Shown here piece by piece: positions 24,201 to 35,018 of a stretch of DNA of 64,000 bases. The DNA lies in assembly GCA_014621425.1 (NCBI GenBank), contig JAANBB010000015.1, positions 124,001-188,000 on the forward strand, read 5' to 3'. This DNA comes from Cylindrodendrum hubeiense. Lineage: Eukaryota > Ascomycota > Sordariomycetes > Hypocreales > Nectriaceae. The position numbers and the translations under genes were made by a program. Each line of letters starts with the position of its first letter. The stretch's first letter is position 1. The notes under the pieces are model-generated. The model had not been told where the DNA came from. It searched no databases and worked only from the letters and a program-made list of their open reading frames with translations.

Positions 24201-25834
24201 ATGTCCCACCGCGTTGCGTCCGACCTCAGGGCACTCCACCTGGTGAGCAAGGCGGAGATGAAACGGCTGGATCCCAAGAGCCCGCCATCCTGGATGGACA
24301 CCAGGGCTTTTAATTTCGACCAGAAATACCAAATGGCGACGACAGCTTCTGAGCAGCCCGTCATTCCCAACCCAAGTCTCTTCCAATTGCTGTCCCAGCG
24401 GAACGCGATAAGTGACCAGCTTCCCACCACCGCCCAATGCGCCGCCCATCTGGAGCTGCTCGAGGTCTTTTACGCCTTGCGCGTTCGAGTAGTCCGCGCA
24501 TCGGAGCTCAACGATGCCTTCGGCCTCGAAATCAACAATAAGATTATATACCGCCGCGGCTACGACGCCAGCGAGAGCAAATATATCTACGAACCTCACA
24601 AATTGAAGGATATCACGTGGGATGATCAGCATAGGGAGAAATGGCCTTATTATCTTAATTTTGCAGCTGCCAGATTTTTAGATTGGGCAAAGAAAATAGA
24701 CGACGTTATTGGAACTTCCAGGGCAGCTGGGACTATTGATGGTCAATCCACACATACTGATGCCGTCTCCCTTCCATATCTGCCTCCTCTAGGTGAGTCC
24801 AGTGATGCGCGCTGCCTCTTCAATCTTATGGATGCTAATATGATGTTTAGACGTGCTCATGGTCTGGCATGCCTTCCTTCTCAACCCCAGCGACTTTGCA
24901 CAATTCTGCAAAAAGAATTCCTTGAAATGGCTGCGTCAATTGCCGTTTCCTTGGCCACAAATGGTATGTTTTGCATAATGTCGAAGGTAATATTGGACTA
25001 ATCGGGTGCCAGCACGCAAACATCGACTCCGATACTTGGTCTTACACTCTGCCAGCCGCCTCGCTCGCGTGGCTCAAAGACGAAGCCTACCTTGAACCAA
25101 ATCTCTTTGACTTTCTCGTTGATCTCGGCCAGTCAAAAAATGCCATCTCGGCAACTCTATCCGAGAACAACGCAAAAACGATCAGCAGCAATCAAGCCCT
25201 TGCGCAAGCAAGGGACATTGACGCTATGACGGTGCGCGAGAAAGCATTCCTTGAGTCTCTACACATGATAGCAATCGCTACCGACCAGGTCAAAGCTCTC
25301 GTAGACAACGTCCAGCGACAAGCCGCCTTCGTCGATAAGATGCACAGACAACTCTGGATCCGCAGCCCCGCAGTCGCGGACACCATCCAGAGAGCAACAG
25401 AGCGCTATGAACAGTTCCTTAAGCTGTTCCGGCTATGTCCGGGCCAAATGCTTGTGCCAACTCTGGACATTGACCTTGTATGGCATACCCACCAGCTATC
25501 TGCGCAGGATTATGCTGCTGCCATGCTGTCGCGTACCGGACGTTTCATTGACCACGATGACAAGCTTGGAAAACCAACGCTCAACGACGCTCTAGAAGAA
25601 ACAGTCAAGCTCTTTTCTATCCACTTTGGTCACAGTTACTCCATTTGTTTGTGCTGGGAGTGCGAGGCAATATTGTCGGCCGTGCAGGCCTGTGATGAGG
25701 ATGATGACTCGGACGCCGACCAGTTCACCCAACTGGCGGGCAAAGTGATGCGGAAGGTCGATTATTACCGTGCTGTTGAGCTGTCTAGACGAAATGGAAA
25801 TCACTTTCATCCTGTTAGCTCATTAGCAAAGTAG
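24201..25834 (+). CDS. Glycine-rich domain-containing protein-like (GRDP-like, DUF1399) protein
   Basis: Three exons (24201-24792, 24851-24963, 25013-25834) give 508 aa. The diagnostic repeat is present twice: VLMVWHAFLLNPSDFAQFC around residues 199-216 and VPTLDIDLVWHTHQLSAQDY in the third exon. The D-x-D-x-x-W-H-x-H core of the second copy is typical of the family named after plant GRDP proteins. A late HSYSICLCWECEA segment adds a C-x2-C pair, and an acidic stretch CDEDDDSDAD lies near the C-terminus. There is no signal peptide or membrane helix. The biochemical role of the family in fungi is not established; plant members are linked to stress and development. The gene is divergent from the Cys-rich membrane protein and close to the 977-aa Gly/Cys-tailed protein. 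Confidence 0.88.
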
Positions 25835-26474
25835 ATTAGGGATGGCTTTTTCAGAGAAATGGCATTTTTGGCGCTGTTCCAGACATTTGTTCTAACGAGT
25901 CTAGTAGAGCGCAGTGTCAACGTGAGCGAGCCTCCGCAAAAAGCTACTAGGCAGCTAAACCACTCGATTGACTCTACTATCCAATTATCTTTGGGTTGTC
26001 TACTGCCGTGCTTGGATACAAGGGGTCGATTGCCGGTCGCAGCGATGCCTTTGTGTTGCCCAACACGCCACAAGGTCCCTCTGGTAGGATTTCTACGAAA
26101 TATTTACTGGGTTTGCCGAAATTAACCTGATCAGCTACAGCCATCCGACAATGCCGTAGGGGCCAGGTGTAGCCAATTAAAAATAAGACATTTGCTAACA
26201 CTGGCCTTTGCCCAATGATCAAGCAAGCTAGTCATCATGGCTTGATCAGAAGCATCTGGCTGATGGGATATCCCGAGGATCAATTCTGCCGCCGTAGACC
26301 GCTTGCATCTATTGCCGGGCATTTATCACTCAGGGCTTACCTTACGTCCATTGTCTCTACTTTGCAGTCTTCATTGATACACGTGCATTCGATGAGCCGA
26401 GAGACCAAGGGCTGCCGAGTATCCAAACAGAGCCAATCAAAGACGCGAGTGGAAGAACATACGAACGGGATACA
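25835..26474. other. Intergenic region, 640 bp
   Basis: No convincing gene. Probably contains the 3' end of the GRDP-like gene and the promoter of the small membrane protein gene. Confidence 0.4.
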
Positions 26475-26825
26475 ATGCCAAGCCCCACCGCTATAACCAT
26501 CTACATCTTTGGCGCCAGCGCCTTCAACCATGGTGTCGGCAACCTCGTCTCGCAACAAAAAGCGCTCGCCGCTAAACAATTACCCGACTCGGCCCTTCCA
26601 GCACTAAATGGCTTCTCTGTGGCCATCATCGGCATCGGAATCTACTATATGCTGGCGGCATATCAAGAGAATCGCGCCTTCTTCGCCATGACCCTTGCAC
26701 GATTCATCTCGGCACGAATCTTCTGGGCACAGGGCCCTGCTTGGCGAGTTATAGCCACGTGGGAAGCTCTCTCAGCTGTCATAACGGCCATTGCTTTAGT
26801 TTGGGATATTTCGAGAGAGGCATAG
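26475..26825 (+). CDS. Small four-helix membrane protein, function unknown
   Basis: A single exon of 116 aa. Hydrophobic segments are seen near residues 6-22 (ITIYIFGASAFNHGVGNL), 45-63 (LNGFSVAIIGIGIYYMLAA), 69-86 and 95-111 (WEALSAVITAIALVW). The layout, with charged residues in the loops, is that of an integral membrane protein. I do not recognise a characterised family. No intron is needed, and the ATG is the first in frame. It follows the GRDP-like gene on the same strand, with a 640-bp gap. Confidence 0.65.
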   Translation: MPSPTAITIYIFGASAFNHGVGNLVSQQKALAAKQLPDSALPALNGFSVAIIGIGIYYMLAAYQENRAFFAMTLARFISARIFWAQGPAWRVIATWEALSAVITAIALVWDISREA

Positions 26826-27481
26826 AATACAAGCCGCGATCAAGGGGTACTTGATGACAATTGTGATCTCGAGTTTGGTTTGGCACACTCCTTCAAGATG
26901 CGGAATATGGCCTTTGGGCTTTTGCTAGAATAAGCAAGGGACATTCTAAGGCTTTGCCAAACAAGAAAAGACAAGGTTTAAGCTATCGCGTGATTTGTGA
27001 AGACCATTGCCGTTCTGGCCGCCCAGCTACAAATTGTTACTTGATAACAAGTGTAAGGTAAGGATCGACAAAGGCGTCGTGTTATTAAAACAAGCTTTGA
27101 TGCCAATCCACCTCGGTTCTAGGGTATCCTGACTTGTTCCGTTCAAAAGCCGAAGAAAACAATGGAGTAATACCGGGGGTTACGAACATTAGCCCACGCA
27201 AGGATTGATTGCATGCCAAGGGATTGCCCCACTCTGCAGTCGCCGCGGATAATCATCATTCGATATATTCCTGAGGTTCGCAGGGTATTGCTCTCCGCCA
27301 ATAGGGCCTCTTTTCTAGGATCAGAAAGGGGCTGGAACACTCGCGGAGCCCCGGCAGCTCGACGTGGCGTGGTCTGCTACTCATTCTCTCTCTTCTCTCC
27401 GCCCACTCGTTTCGTTCATGCATTGGCATTTCTATCCACTATATGTTTTAGAAAGTCCGTATAAAGAGAACACAACGAGCC
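26826..27481. other. Intergenic region, 656 bp
   Basis: Promoter region of the BAHD-like gene. Nothing specific recognised. Confidence 0.4.
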
Positions 27482-29025
27482 ATGTTCAAGTTGCTAGGCC
27501 TTGAGAAGGACACGCCAAGTATTGTGCCCTCGGACCAGATCATCCCCCTGCACTGGTTCGAAGATGGGTTCATGTGGAAAAAGGTCATTGTTTACACATT
27601 GTTTGTATTTGACGATGCGCTGGACCCAGAAAAGCTCCGTGGCGCGTTAGACAGGCTGATCCAGCGCAAGGGCTACAAGAAGCTGGGAGGTCGGCTGAGA
27701 AAGAATGTGCGTCATATGTTCCTTGTCCTCCCTATTACTATTAATCATTATATTCTTACGCTCTGCATATCTAGGCCGAAGGCGGAGTGGAGTATCATGT
27801 ACCAGCCGAGTTCAACTCCTCGCGCCCAGCGGTGGCTTTCTCGCATGCAAATCACGACGTGAACAGCGCGGATCATCCCACGGCCTCTAAGATCCCGAAG
27901 CCGACAAACCTCAAAAGTCCAGCCATCGTGGGTAACCCCGAGGAGCTGTCCGAGTTGTCACGGCCGGGCGGCGCCGGCACAACACTTTCGCTCGACGACT
28001 ACCTGACGACAGACCGGCCAACACTGGGGCTGCATATCACGACGTTCCGCGATACTACGTGCGTGTCTCTGTACTGGCCGCACGTCGCGTTTGATGCTTT
28101 GGGCAAGAAGGCCATCATCCAGGGCTGGACGCTGATGTTGCAGGGCCGCGAGGACGAGATTCTCACTCCCGTAGGCTGCGATACGGATCCCTTAGCCGAG
28201 TTTGGAAAACATGCGACGGAGCCTCATTTGCTTGCTGGTCGAAGAGTAGGAAACTTGGGCATGACAGGCTATGCGCTCCGCAACGCTATTGGTTTGGTCG
28301 GACCCAAGGAGATCCGCATGGTCTGTATTCCTGCCGTGTTTTGGGAACAGATGGTTGCCGATGTCCGTGACGAGCTGGCCAATGGTGCTACCGCTAGTGA
28401 ACATCCGTTCGTCACCGAGGGTGATGTTCTTGTGGCCTGGTGGACGCGTCTTTGCTGTTCCCATCTCGGCAAAGACTCGACCACGACCGTTGCCGCCCAA
28501 AACTCGATGTCCCTCCGCAAAGTCCTGGGCAATGACCTCCTCTCACCCCCGGACCACCCCTTCATCTCCATGGCACTCGGATTCCCCACGGTCCTGCTCC
28601 CCGCCTGCGACATCCTTACCAAGCCTCTAAGCTGGCTTGCGCTGCAGTTTCGGCGCGCAATCGATGAGCAAGGCACGCGGGAGCAGGTCGAGGCGTATGC
28701 GGCGCTTCAGCGTGAGTTCAGCCCGACGATGCGCATGCCCATCTTCTTCGGCGACAGCGGCATGTACAATCTGTTCTACTCCAATTGGCAAAAGGCAGCG
28801 CTGTTTGACTTTGATTTCGGGGAGGCCACGGTGGTGCCGAGGGGCGGGATGCCGCTTCGCGCGTCGTATATCCAGTGCGTGCAAGACCCAGCGTTCCCCG
28901 AGGGTTGGCCCATTAGTGGCAAGGACGATAAGGGCAATTATTGGATTTCTGGGTTTAGGGAAAGAGGACTTTGGGCTAAGATTAAGAGCGAGTTAGAGGC
29001 GCAAGCAAGAGATGGAAAGTCTTGA
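27482..29025 (+). CDS. BAHD-like acyltransferase (transferase family)
   Basis: Acyl-CoA-dependent acyltransferase of the kind found in fungal secondary metabolism. Two exons, 27482-27706 and 27775-29025, give 491 aa. The N-terminus (IVPSDQIIPLHWFED) and a regular helix with LRGALDRLIQRKGYKKLGGRL match this group. The catalytic HxxxD is HVAFDALG at about residue 180. The second family motif, usually DFGWG, appears as a diverged DFDFGEA near residue 430, so the solvent-channel loop is atypical. It converges with the old yellow enzyme gene only 250 bp away, and the pair may act on one product. The substrate cannot be assigned. A role as a clusterless resistance or tailoring acylase is also possible. 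Confidence 0.82.
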
Positions 29026-29275
29026 AGATAACCTTAGAGGAAAGGGTGAACTGTATATATACCTAACTTTATTATAATGTTGACTAAATGAGTGTAGCTG
29101 GCAGGTACCGCGTCAGAATTAGAGTCAGCAGTAAACGTTTCCTTTTCGGAAAACACGAGCCCATTCTGAAAAACGACAAGATCAAGACAAGAGCTATTCG
29201 CTAAAGAAGTATCAAACTGTATCAACTCTAAAGACTGTACTATATAAATCCAATCTGTCTAGTATGTGGTGTCTA

Positions 29276-30394
29276 TCAAGATGAGCTGATTGGAACTTTC
29301 TGGCTCTCCAAATATCTTATGCTGAGTGGATAGTCCGAATATCCCACCGGTGACTTGCTGACGTAGAAAGTGTCACGGTCGTATGCACTAAGCTCCAGGC
29401 CTTCCTTGATCCTGTATACCAGATCTGGGTTCGAAATGAAGTATCTCCCAAACATAACCACAATATCCTTGTCCGGGTATTCTTCGTCGACCAGCTTCTG
29501 TGCCTCCGCGGGCTCAAATCCCCCAGCAACAAGGATGGGTCCCGTCCAGAGCCCATATGCAAAGTCTAGCCGGTCGTTGCCTTCAGCATCCTCGCTCCCG
29601 GAAATTCGAGACTCAACCAAATGAAGATACGCGAGATTTAATTGGCTGGCTTTGTTGATGATGTCCGTAAATTGCGGGATTGGCTCCTCCATCCTCATAC
29701 CCTGGAACTCACTCCAGGGGCTTAGACGAAGACCAACGCGCTCTGGGCCAACGGCATCGACCATAGCCTTCATGATGTCGGTGATAAAGCGAGACCTGTT
29801 TTCCACACTACCGCCGTACTCGTCGTCGCGCGTATTACTGACATCTTGGTTGAATTGATCGATGAGGTAGCCGTTCGCGCCATGGCACTCGACACCGTCG
29901 AACCCTGCGCTGATTGCATTCTCTGTGGCTTTCACAAAATCTTGGACCATTTGCTTGATCTCTTGAACGGTCATTGCCTGTGGTGTCGGCGAGTCCTTGT
30001 CGATTGGAAGGGCGCTAGGAGCTGCGAGGTTGAACCCCTCTTTCTTGGCCAACTCGACATCGCCAGCACGGCCCATTGCAAACAGCTGACAGTATATGAA
30101 ACAGCCTTTGCGGTGAACTTCGTCGGTGATTTCTCTCCACGCAGAAACTTGGTCTCCGCTCCAAATCCCTGGGGCGTTAGCGAAGCCGCCGCAGGCCGAT
30201 GGAGATACCAAGGTCCCCTCTGCGATGATCAAGGTGCCGGGAACAGAAGCCCGCTGTCCGTAATATTCCTTCATCAAAGGCGTTGGAACACGGTCGTCGC
30301 TCGCTCTGAAGCGTGTGAGTGAAGGCATCCCGACTCGATGCTTCACTTCCACATTGCCGATTGTCAAAGGCTTGAAGAGACGCGATTCAGCCAT
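29276..30394 (-). CDS. Old yellow enzyme-type NADH:flavin oxidoreductase
   Basis: FMN-dependent ene-reductase, a TIM barrel, reducing activated C=C bonds of enones, nitroolefins or pathway intermediates. Single exon of 372 aa, the usual length. Seen: LFKPLTIGNVEVKHRV at the N-terminus, the substrate-binding region of the barrel with GFDGVECHGANGYLIDQF (the H-x-x-N pair at the active site), DEYGGSVENRSRF after it, and phosphate-binding ILVAGGF and FGRYFISNPDLV at the C-terminal end. All expected blocks are present, so it should be functional. The upstream region carries a tandem array of seven 23-bp units starting about 250 bp before the ATG, suggesting special regulation. Its 3' end faces the BAHD-like acyltransferase gene. 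Confidence 0.95.
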   Translation of the reverse strand: MAESRLFKPLTIGNVEVKHRVGMPSLTRFRASDDRVPTPLMKEYYGQRASVPGTLIIAEGTLVSPSACGGFANAPGIWSGDQVSAWREITDEVHRKGCFIYCQLFAMGRAGDVELAKKEGFNLAAPSALPIDKDSPTPQAMTVQEIKQMVQDFVKATENAISAGFDGVECHGANGYLIDQFNQDVSNTRDDEYGGSVENRSRFITDIMKAMVDAVGPERVGLRLSPWSEFQGMRMEEPIPQFTDIINKASQLNLAYLHLVESRISGSEDAEGNDRLDFAYGLWTGPILVAGGFEPAEAQKLVDEEYPDKDIVVMFGRYFISNPDLVYRIKEGLELSAYDRDTFYVSKSPVGYSDYPLSIRYLESQKVPISSS

Positions 30395-31224
30395 GATCGA
30401 AGATGTTCAGATGTTCTTCTGGAGTGTGTTGGGATGTTTTGCGCGTGTGATTGGGAAGTCTGCTGGTTGTTTGGGTATTCAGGAGACAACCCATCTCAGC
30501 TGGTTGGGCTTCGAGGCTTTTATACTACTTGGCCTCCCAGCTCAATCAAATCACGGTGTGGTCGAACCAATGACGTATAGAGGGAATTTTCTATTTGAGA
30601 CCACTCTGAGATCATGAGTGCATAAACTATTACCAATCAATGAGCAAAGACGCTTCCAATTAAGGGGCAGAGATGCTTCCGCCTAAGGAACAGAGATTCT
30701 TCCATTCAAGGAACAGAGATACTTCCCGTTACGGCAAGGAGATGATTCCGAATGAGGAGTGTGGGTACTTCCATTTCGGGAAAGAACATACTTCCGGAAA
30801 AAAATTACGGCCATGGCTAATGGCCATCGGGTTTAGCGTGTATCTTGCGCAGGACCAGTACCCAGATATTCCGCCCAATTATGAGATCAGAACGGTGGGT
30901 GATCACATCAGCAAAACAACATGTCGGACTAAAGGACACTGTGCATTATCCCCAAATCGCGGGTAAGCCGGGTCAAATTGTCCTGAAAGTGCTCTGTAAG
31001 ATCCACATTTTCTGGATAATTCAATGCAAATATTACAATGAGAGATGTCTAGACTGCTGCGTCTGCGAATCAATCTACTACCCCGAATCACCCAGTTCCT
31101 TCAGCAAGCAAAGTCGCCGGGTGTCTAAAATCATTCCAACAGCCCCAAAAGGTCGTTGGACCTAGGCAGGATGCCCAATGCCCACCATGATAGGTGGTCG
31201 TAAGGTTACAAATAATGAGCCATT
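30395..31224. promoter_or_regulatory. Upstream region of the old yellow enzyme gene
   Basis: 830 bp between the oxidoreductase start and the stop of the next minus-strand gene. It holds the 23-bp repeat array (30645-30805). No protein gene is credible here. Confidence 0.5.
30645..30805. repeat. Array of seven 23-bp tandem repeats
   Basis: Units start at 30645, 30668, 30691, 30714, 30737, 30760 and 30783, each exactly 23 bp with no indels. A rough consensus is CAGAGATNCTTCC followed by NNNTAAGGAA. The TTCC in the middle is kept in all seven units. In the best units TTCC and GGAA form an inverted half-site pair. The second to fourth units are the most alike, and the ends decay. A weak eighth unit may precede at 30622-30644. 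It lies ~250-410 bp upstream of the old yellow enzyme ATG. Confidence 0.85.
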
Positions 31225-33030
31225 TTACATCGATACTTCTTCCCAGAGCGCCTTAACATGAGACGTGAAGGCGTCATCTGACCAAATAAATTGGTTCAAA
31301 ATCCCAAGCAGTTCCGGCCATGACTTATACAAACCTCCAAGCCTAGAAACGATGTTCCAGCGCAGTAATACGACATAGTCAGAGCGTATAACCCCTGCTG
31401 GGGCAAATGCGCCACCCATATATAGCAGCCAGAGTAGCAAATCAGGGTGATCATCCCACATTGGGTCATCGTTCGCTTGTTGTAGTTTGTGGAGTAATTG
31501 TAAGGAAAGGTGGGACTATGAAATGCGAAGTCAGCATACACACGATCAGGCTGGCAGATCAATTTGCCATGTCTTCGACCATATTTAAACCAAGCCCCTC
31601 GCGGGGATTAAGACAAGAAGTTAGTCAACAATGCAATCAATATGTTTGACGTACCGGAATTACTAACGCGCACCAAACCGTGCAGCATAGCATACTCGAG
31701 CATAGATATGCCGCAAGACGACAACACTCCATTATAGGAGAGGGATTTACTAGTCCTCTTAGCCGAGATTGGATAGATGCTTGGTGATTATTGATGTATG
31801 CCATCGATAGTACGTCCCGGCTTGGGGAACGAGAAAACTCTCGAATACACTGTAATGCATGTATATCTTCAAGCACTTCAATGATCTTTTTAGAAAGTAA
31901 CTGAGAACGTGCCTGAAATCCTGGTGGCAGCCGAAAATAGGTCGAGGAGAACGGATCCCTTTTCCATTCTAGTTCCACGAAGGTCGTGTGGTTAACTATG
32001 CGGCTAGATCCGGCCATGACGGAAGAGTTCAAATCTTGCCTATTGGTCAACGTAAGGGTAAGTCATCGAAAGCATGGCCTCGTAGCTTACCAAAATATAG
32101 CCCGTTTGATGCCTCCAGCGAGATATATTCCCTCTCTTTGACAAATATCAAGCAACTGGTGTATTGCTCCCATGTGAAGTTGAACTTGTAACTGCATCCC
32201 AAGGCGAGCCTACATAGTTGCAGTATCAGTCTTTTGTGGATCAAAGCTTGGGACAATTGGAAAATGCAAATGAGAAGATTGGCAGACCTCGACACCAGCT
32301 AGTAGCAAAATGGCTCCAATGGTTGATACTGATGTAGCCCTGTTTAGGGAACTCATCCTTTCTCGAATATATCTCATTGCCTGACTTTGGTAGCCGAGAC
32401 ACTCTCGATCGATACTTCCGTCGGTCACGGCAAATGCAAATGTGAGCATGATGGCATTCAAAAGAGCCGGGTCATCGAACCCAGTTTGGAAAACTGCGCG
32501 GAAGCTGTGATATGCAAGCTCGTCCGCAACGCTAAAGACTGGCTCAGCAGCTTGCCTAGCTTTGTCTAAAACGTTCAATGTGAGTATTTTCAGAGCATAT
32601 TTTAATAGCTAGGGTAGCCTACAGTCACCTAGAAGTACCTGCAATCTCGATGAATCTACAGCAAGCGTCTGGAACGGATCAAGTGCTCCTGCAGATAGGG
32701 AGAAGAGCGGCGTGAGAGTAGGTTTCGTACGCGCTCTTTTACTCGCCAACCTCTTATCGTAATCTTTCGAAGAAGATGTGCGAAAATTTTCCCTTGACTC
32801 TTGCTGAAGGGTTCGTTTATTCGCGAGTGCTTGCTTCACCGCATGTGATCGGGCATGGCGCCGCATTTTCCGGTCCTTCGCGTCATCTGGGTGGCGGATC
32901 GAGATGAACTGGAATTTCCCATCTTGGAAAAGTCAGCAGCTACATAACGAGAGATCATCAGAGTATGCGCGGAACTACCTGCAACGAGTTCGCAGTCGAC
33001 TTCTGCGGATGGGTGGTTCGTGGACACCAT
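31225..33030 (-). CDS. Fungal transcription-factor-domain protein without visible zinc cluster
   Basis: Six exons (32979-33030, 32629-32922, 32288-32565, 32091-32209, 31655-32039, 31225-31515) give 472 aa; phases close throughout. The N-terminus reads GKFQFISIRHPDDAKDRKMRRHARSHAVKQAL, as in fungal TF-domain proteins where this motif often follows a missing or distant zinc finger. The middle shows GVEARLGMQLQVQLHM and GIKRAIFWQDLNSSV, and the C-terminus RLGGLYKSWPELLGIL, all typical of the Fungal_trans_2-like group. No Cys6 motif lies in the first exon, so direct DNA binding is doubtful. The last intron is 139 nt, long for this window. The third intron uses a GTCTGC donor and is the weakest junction. 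Confidence 0.8.
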
Positions 33031-33944
33031 GGTGCAATGCCGCTAATGTGGAGGTGTCGCCGTAATGGGAATGATGTCCGCTACTTGTTGAAAAGGCGCA
33101 GCTGAGCTGTGCAAGCATGCGATGGGAGGAAACGGGGGGCTTCTCAGGCTGGTTTCCGCTTACTGCAGCTCACTCCTCGCTGCTCTCAATCCGAGTGGGC
33201 ATGGTGCGGGGGCTAAATAGCGTGTCGATTCATGCTTACAAATCACAATTATCTGCAACAACCATCAAATTGTTTAATCTCCCGACGCCTCGTAAGCTAA
33301 GCATCAACATTGTACAAGTCTTTGCATCGCATTCTTCATCACCACCGACAATTATCGTCACGCAGATTTAATTTAAGCATTACGTGCCCTTGATTCTATC
33401 AAAATAAAAGGCTCTGGGCTATGACATATAACAGGCCGCACATTTTGATCTGCTTCGTTGAAGCATCCTGAACGATTGCCCTACCCTAGACTCCAGGATA
33501 AACCCGACCGTCACAGCTATCAAGAACTGCGTATTCTAAGCGTTTCCGAGCGCTCTTCGCTTGATCTAAGAGTTAAAATGCACTTCATACATTCTAACTA
33601 GACGATGTAATATCCTGCTCAATTTGTAGTGAAGTAATCTACCTTTTACGTCAAATAAACCCCCTCCCGAACAAAACAACTGCGGATGAAATGACAACGA
33701 GGATCCCGCTTCCCTCGCAACACCTTGCATTAGGATTGGAAATGCACCACGCCTGTGACAGCAATTGACCATGAGCTAAAATCATGTAATCATATTCATT
33801 TTAAGAGAACTTCAATAAATTATTAGACATAAATAAACCTCTTACTGTACTGACAATACCGGACGTATCAGTACAGTCGAGCAAGGTTTCAATAAGCTCA
33901 ATAAGCTAAATGTATTCCAGCTAGACACGGCGTACATGAGCTAC
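33031..33944. other. Intergenic region, 914 bp, nothing recognised
   Basis: AT-rich spacer between the TF-domain gene start and the deaminase gene stop. Only a short direct repeat (caataagct, twice, near 33890) stands out. No RNA gene seen. Confidence 0.4.
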
Positions 33945-34628
33945 TTATTCCAATACTACTCCTTGCTCCCTAGAACAGATAATATGTTAGTATCTTTTTA
34001 ATTACTACATCTTTAGAGATACTTACCAAAGGTGACGATGGTTAGTAATGAAGTCCGTCATCAATTCATGGCATTCCTGGTTATTTAACACAACCACCTC
34101 GATGCCATGCTGTCGCAAATATTCCTCACGGCCACTCATGTTCTCATTTTCCCCAATGACCACTCGTTTAACCTTGAAGTACACGGCGGCTCCAGCACAC
34201 ATTGGACATGGGGATAGGGTAGTGTAAAGTGTTCCGTCTTTAAATGCAGCGAGAGGATGGTGCTTTGCGTTTTCAAATGCCGATGTTTCGCCCTGTGTAA
34301 CAACAACAAACTGTCAATAATGAATGTGCCGAAGAGAGTAGTAATTTGCGCGCAAAGACAACTCATAAATGATAATTAAAGATTACTAGAGTTGTGATTG
34401 AAATATATCGAACGCGGAAATGTAAGGCGCTCTAAATACAGAATATAATGAAAGCGGAAAACGTACGTGTAAAATAGCGCTGCCCTCCTGGACATGACGA
34501 TTTCGCCCCGTCCCAAGAATGACTCCGCTGGAGCTTACAATTGCGCTACCGACGGGCATCCCGCCTTCCTCTGCGCCTACTCTAGCTTCCCGCATAGCAG
34601 CGAGAAAACCAGGATCTGATGCAGCCAT
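33945..34628 (-). CDS. Cytosine deaminase-like enzyme (Fcy1 type)
   Basis: Zinc-dependent deaminase of the pyrimidine salvage pathway, converting cytosine (and 5-fluorocytosine) to uracil in the Fcy1 family. Three exons (34467-34628, 34027-34292, 33945-33969) give 150 aa, close to the size of yeast Fcy1. Zinc ligands and the catalytic base are present: HGETSAFENA (His and Glu of the H-x-E motif) and SPCPMCAGA (P-C-x-x-C). Conserved VKRVVIGENENMSG and GIEVVVLNNQEC follow. The first intron is unusually long (174 nt) and splits the H-G-E motif exactly after the His codon. The last exon has only 25 nt. Substrate preference versus guanine or other bases is not proven by sequence. Confidence 0.88.
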
Positions 34629-35018
34629 TATAGGAATTACCGAGGGTTTGAAATCTCAAGAGTAAATACAGCGGAAAAGGGTGAGATGAGGGGAATCTGG
34701 TCAACATCTGAGAAGTGACGAATGCCAGGGTCTTTATAAGATTCACTTGTTTGCTTCAACCCGCTCGGTACTGCACAGTCGAAGATTTGGTCCAGTTTTA
34801 ACCGTCTATCAATTTAATGTGGGAACATAGCCTACAAAATAAGCGGCGTCGTTGTGGTTCCATCCAGCAGCCTATTGTTTCCTTTCGCAGAAAGGATTGC
34901 CGCATTAGTCATGTGTCCAATACATAACTGATCAGGTATCGCCCGACCCTGATTGCCTGATACCGACCCTGATAAAGCCCATCAATCACGTTATTCGTAA
35001 ATCTCACCCTGACCCACT
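34629..35018. other. Intergenic region, 390 bp
   Basis: Promoter of the deaminase gene and 3' side of the second Zn2Cys6 regulator gene. A locally repeated phrase (gaccctgat, near 34946-34974) is the only feature noticed. Confidence 0.4.

Noticed and set aside
30645..30805. CRISPR-like array
   Set aside because: The 23-bp units are contiguous, with no unique spacers between repeats, and the genome is eukaryotic.
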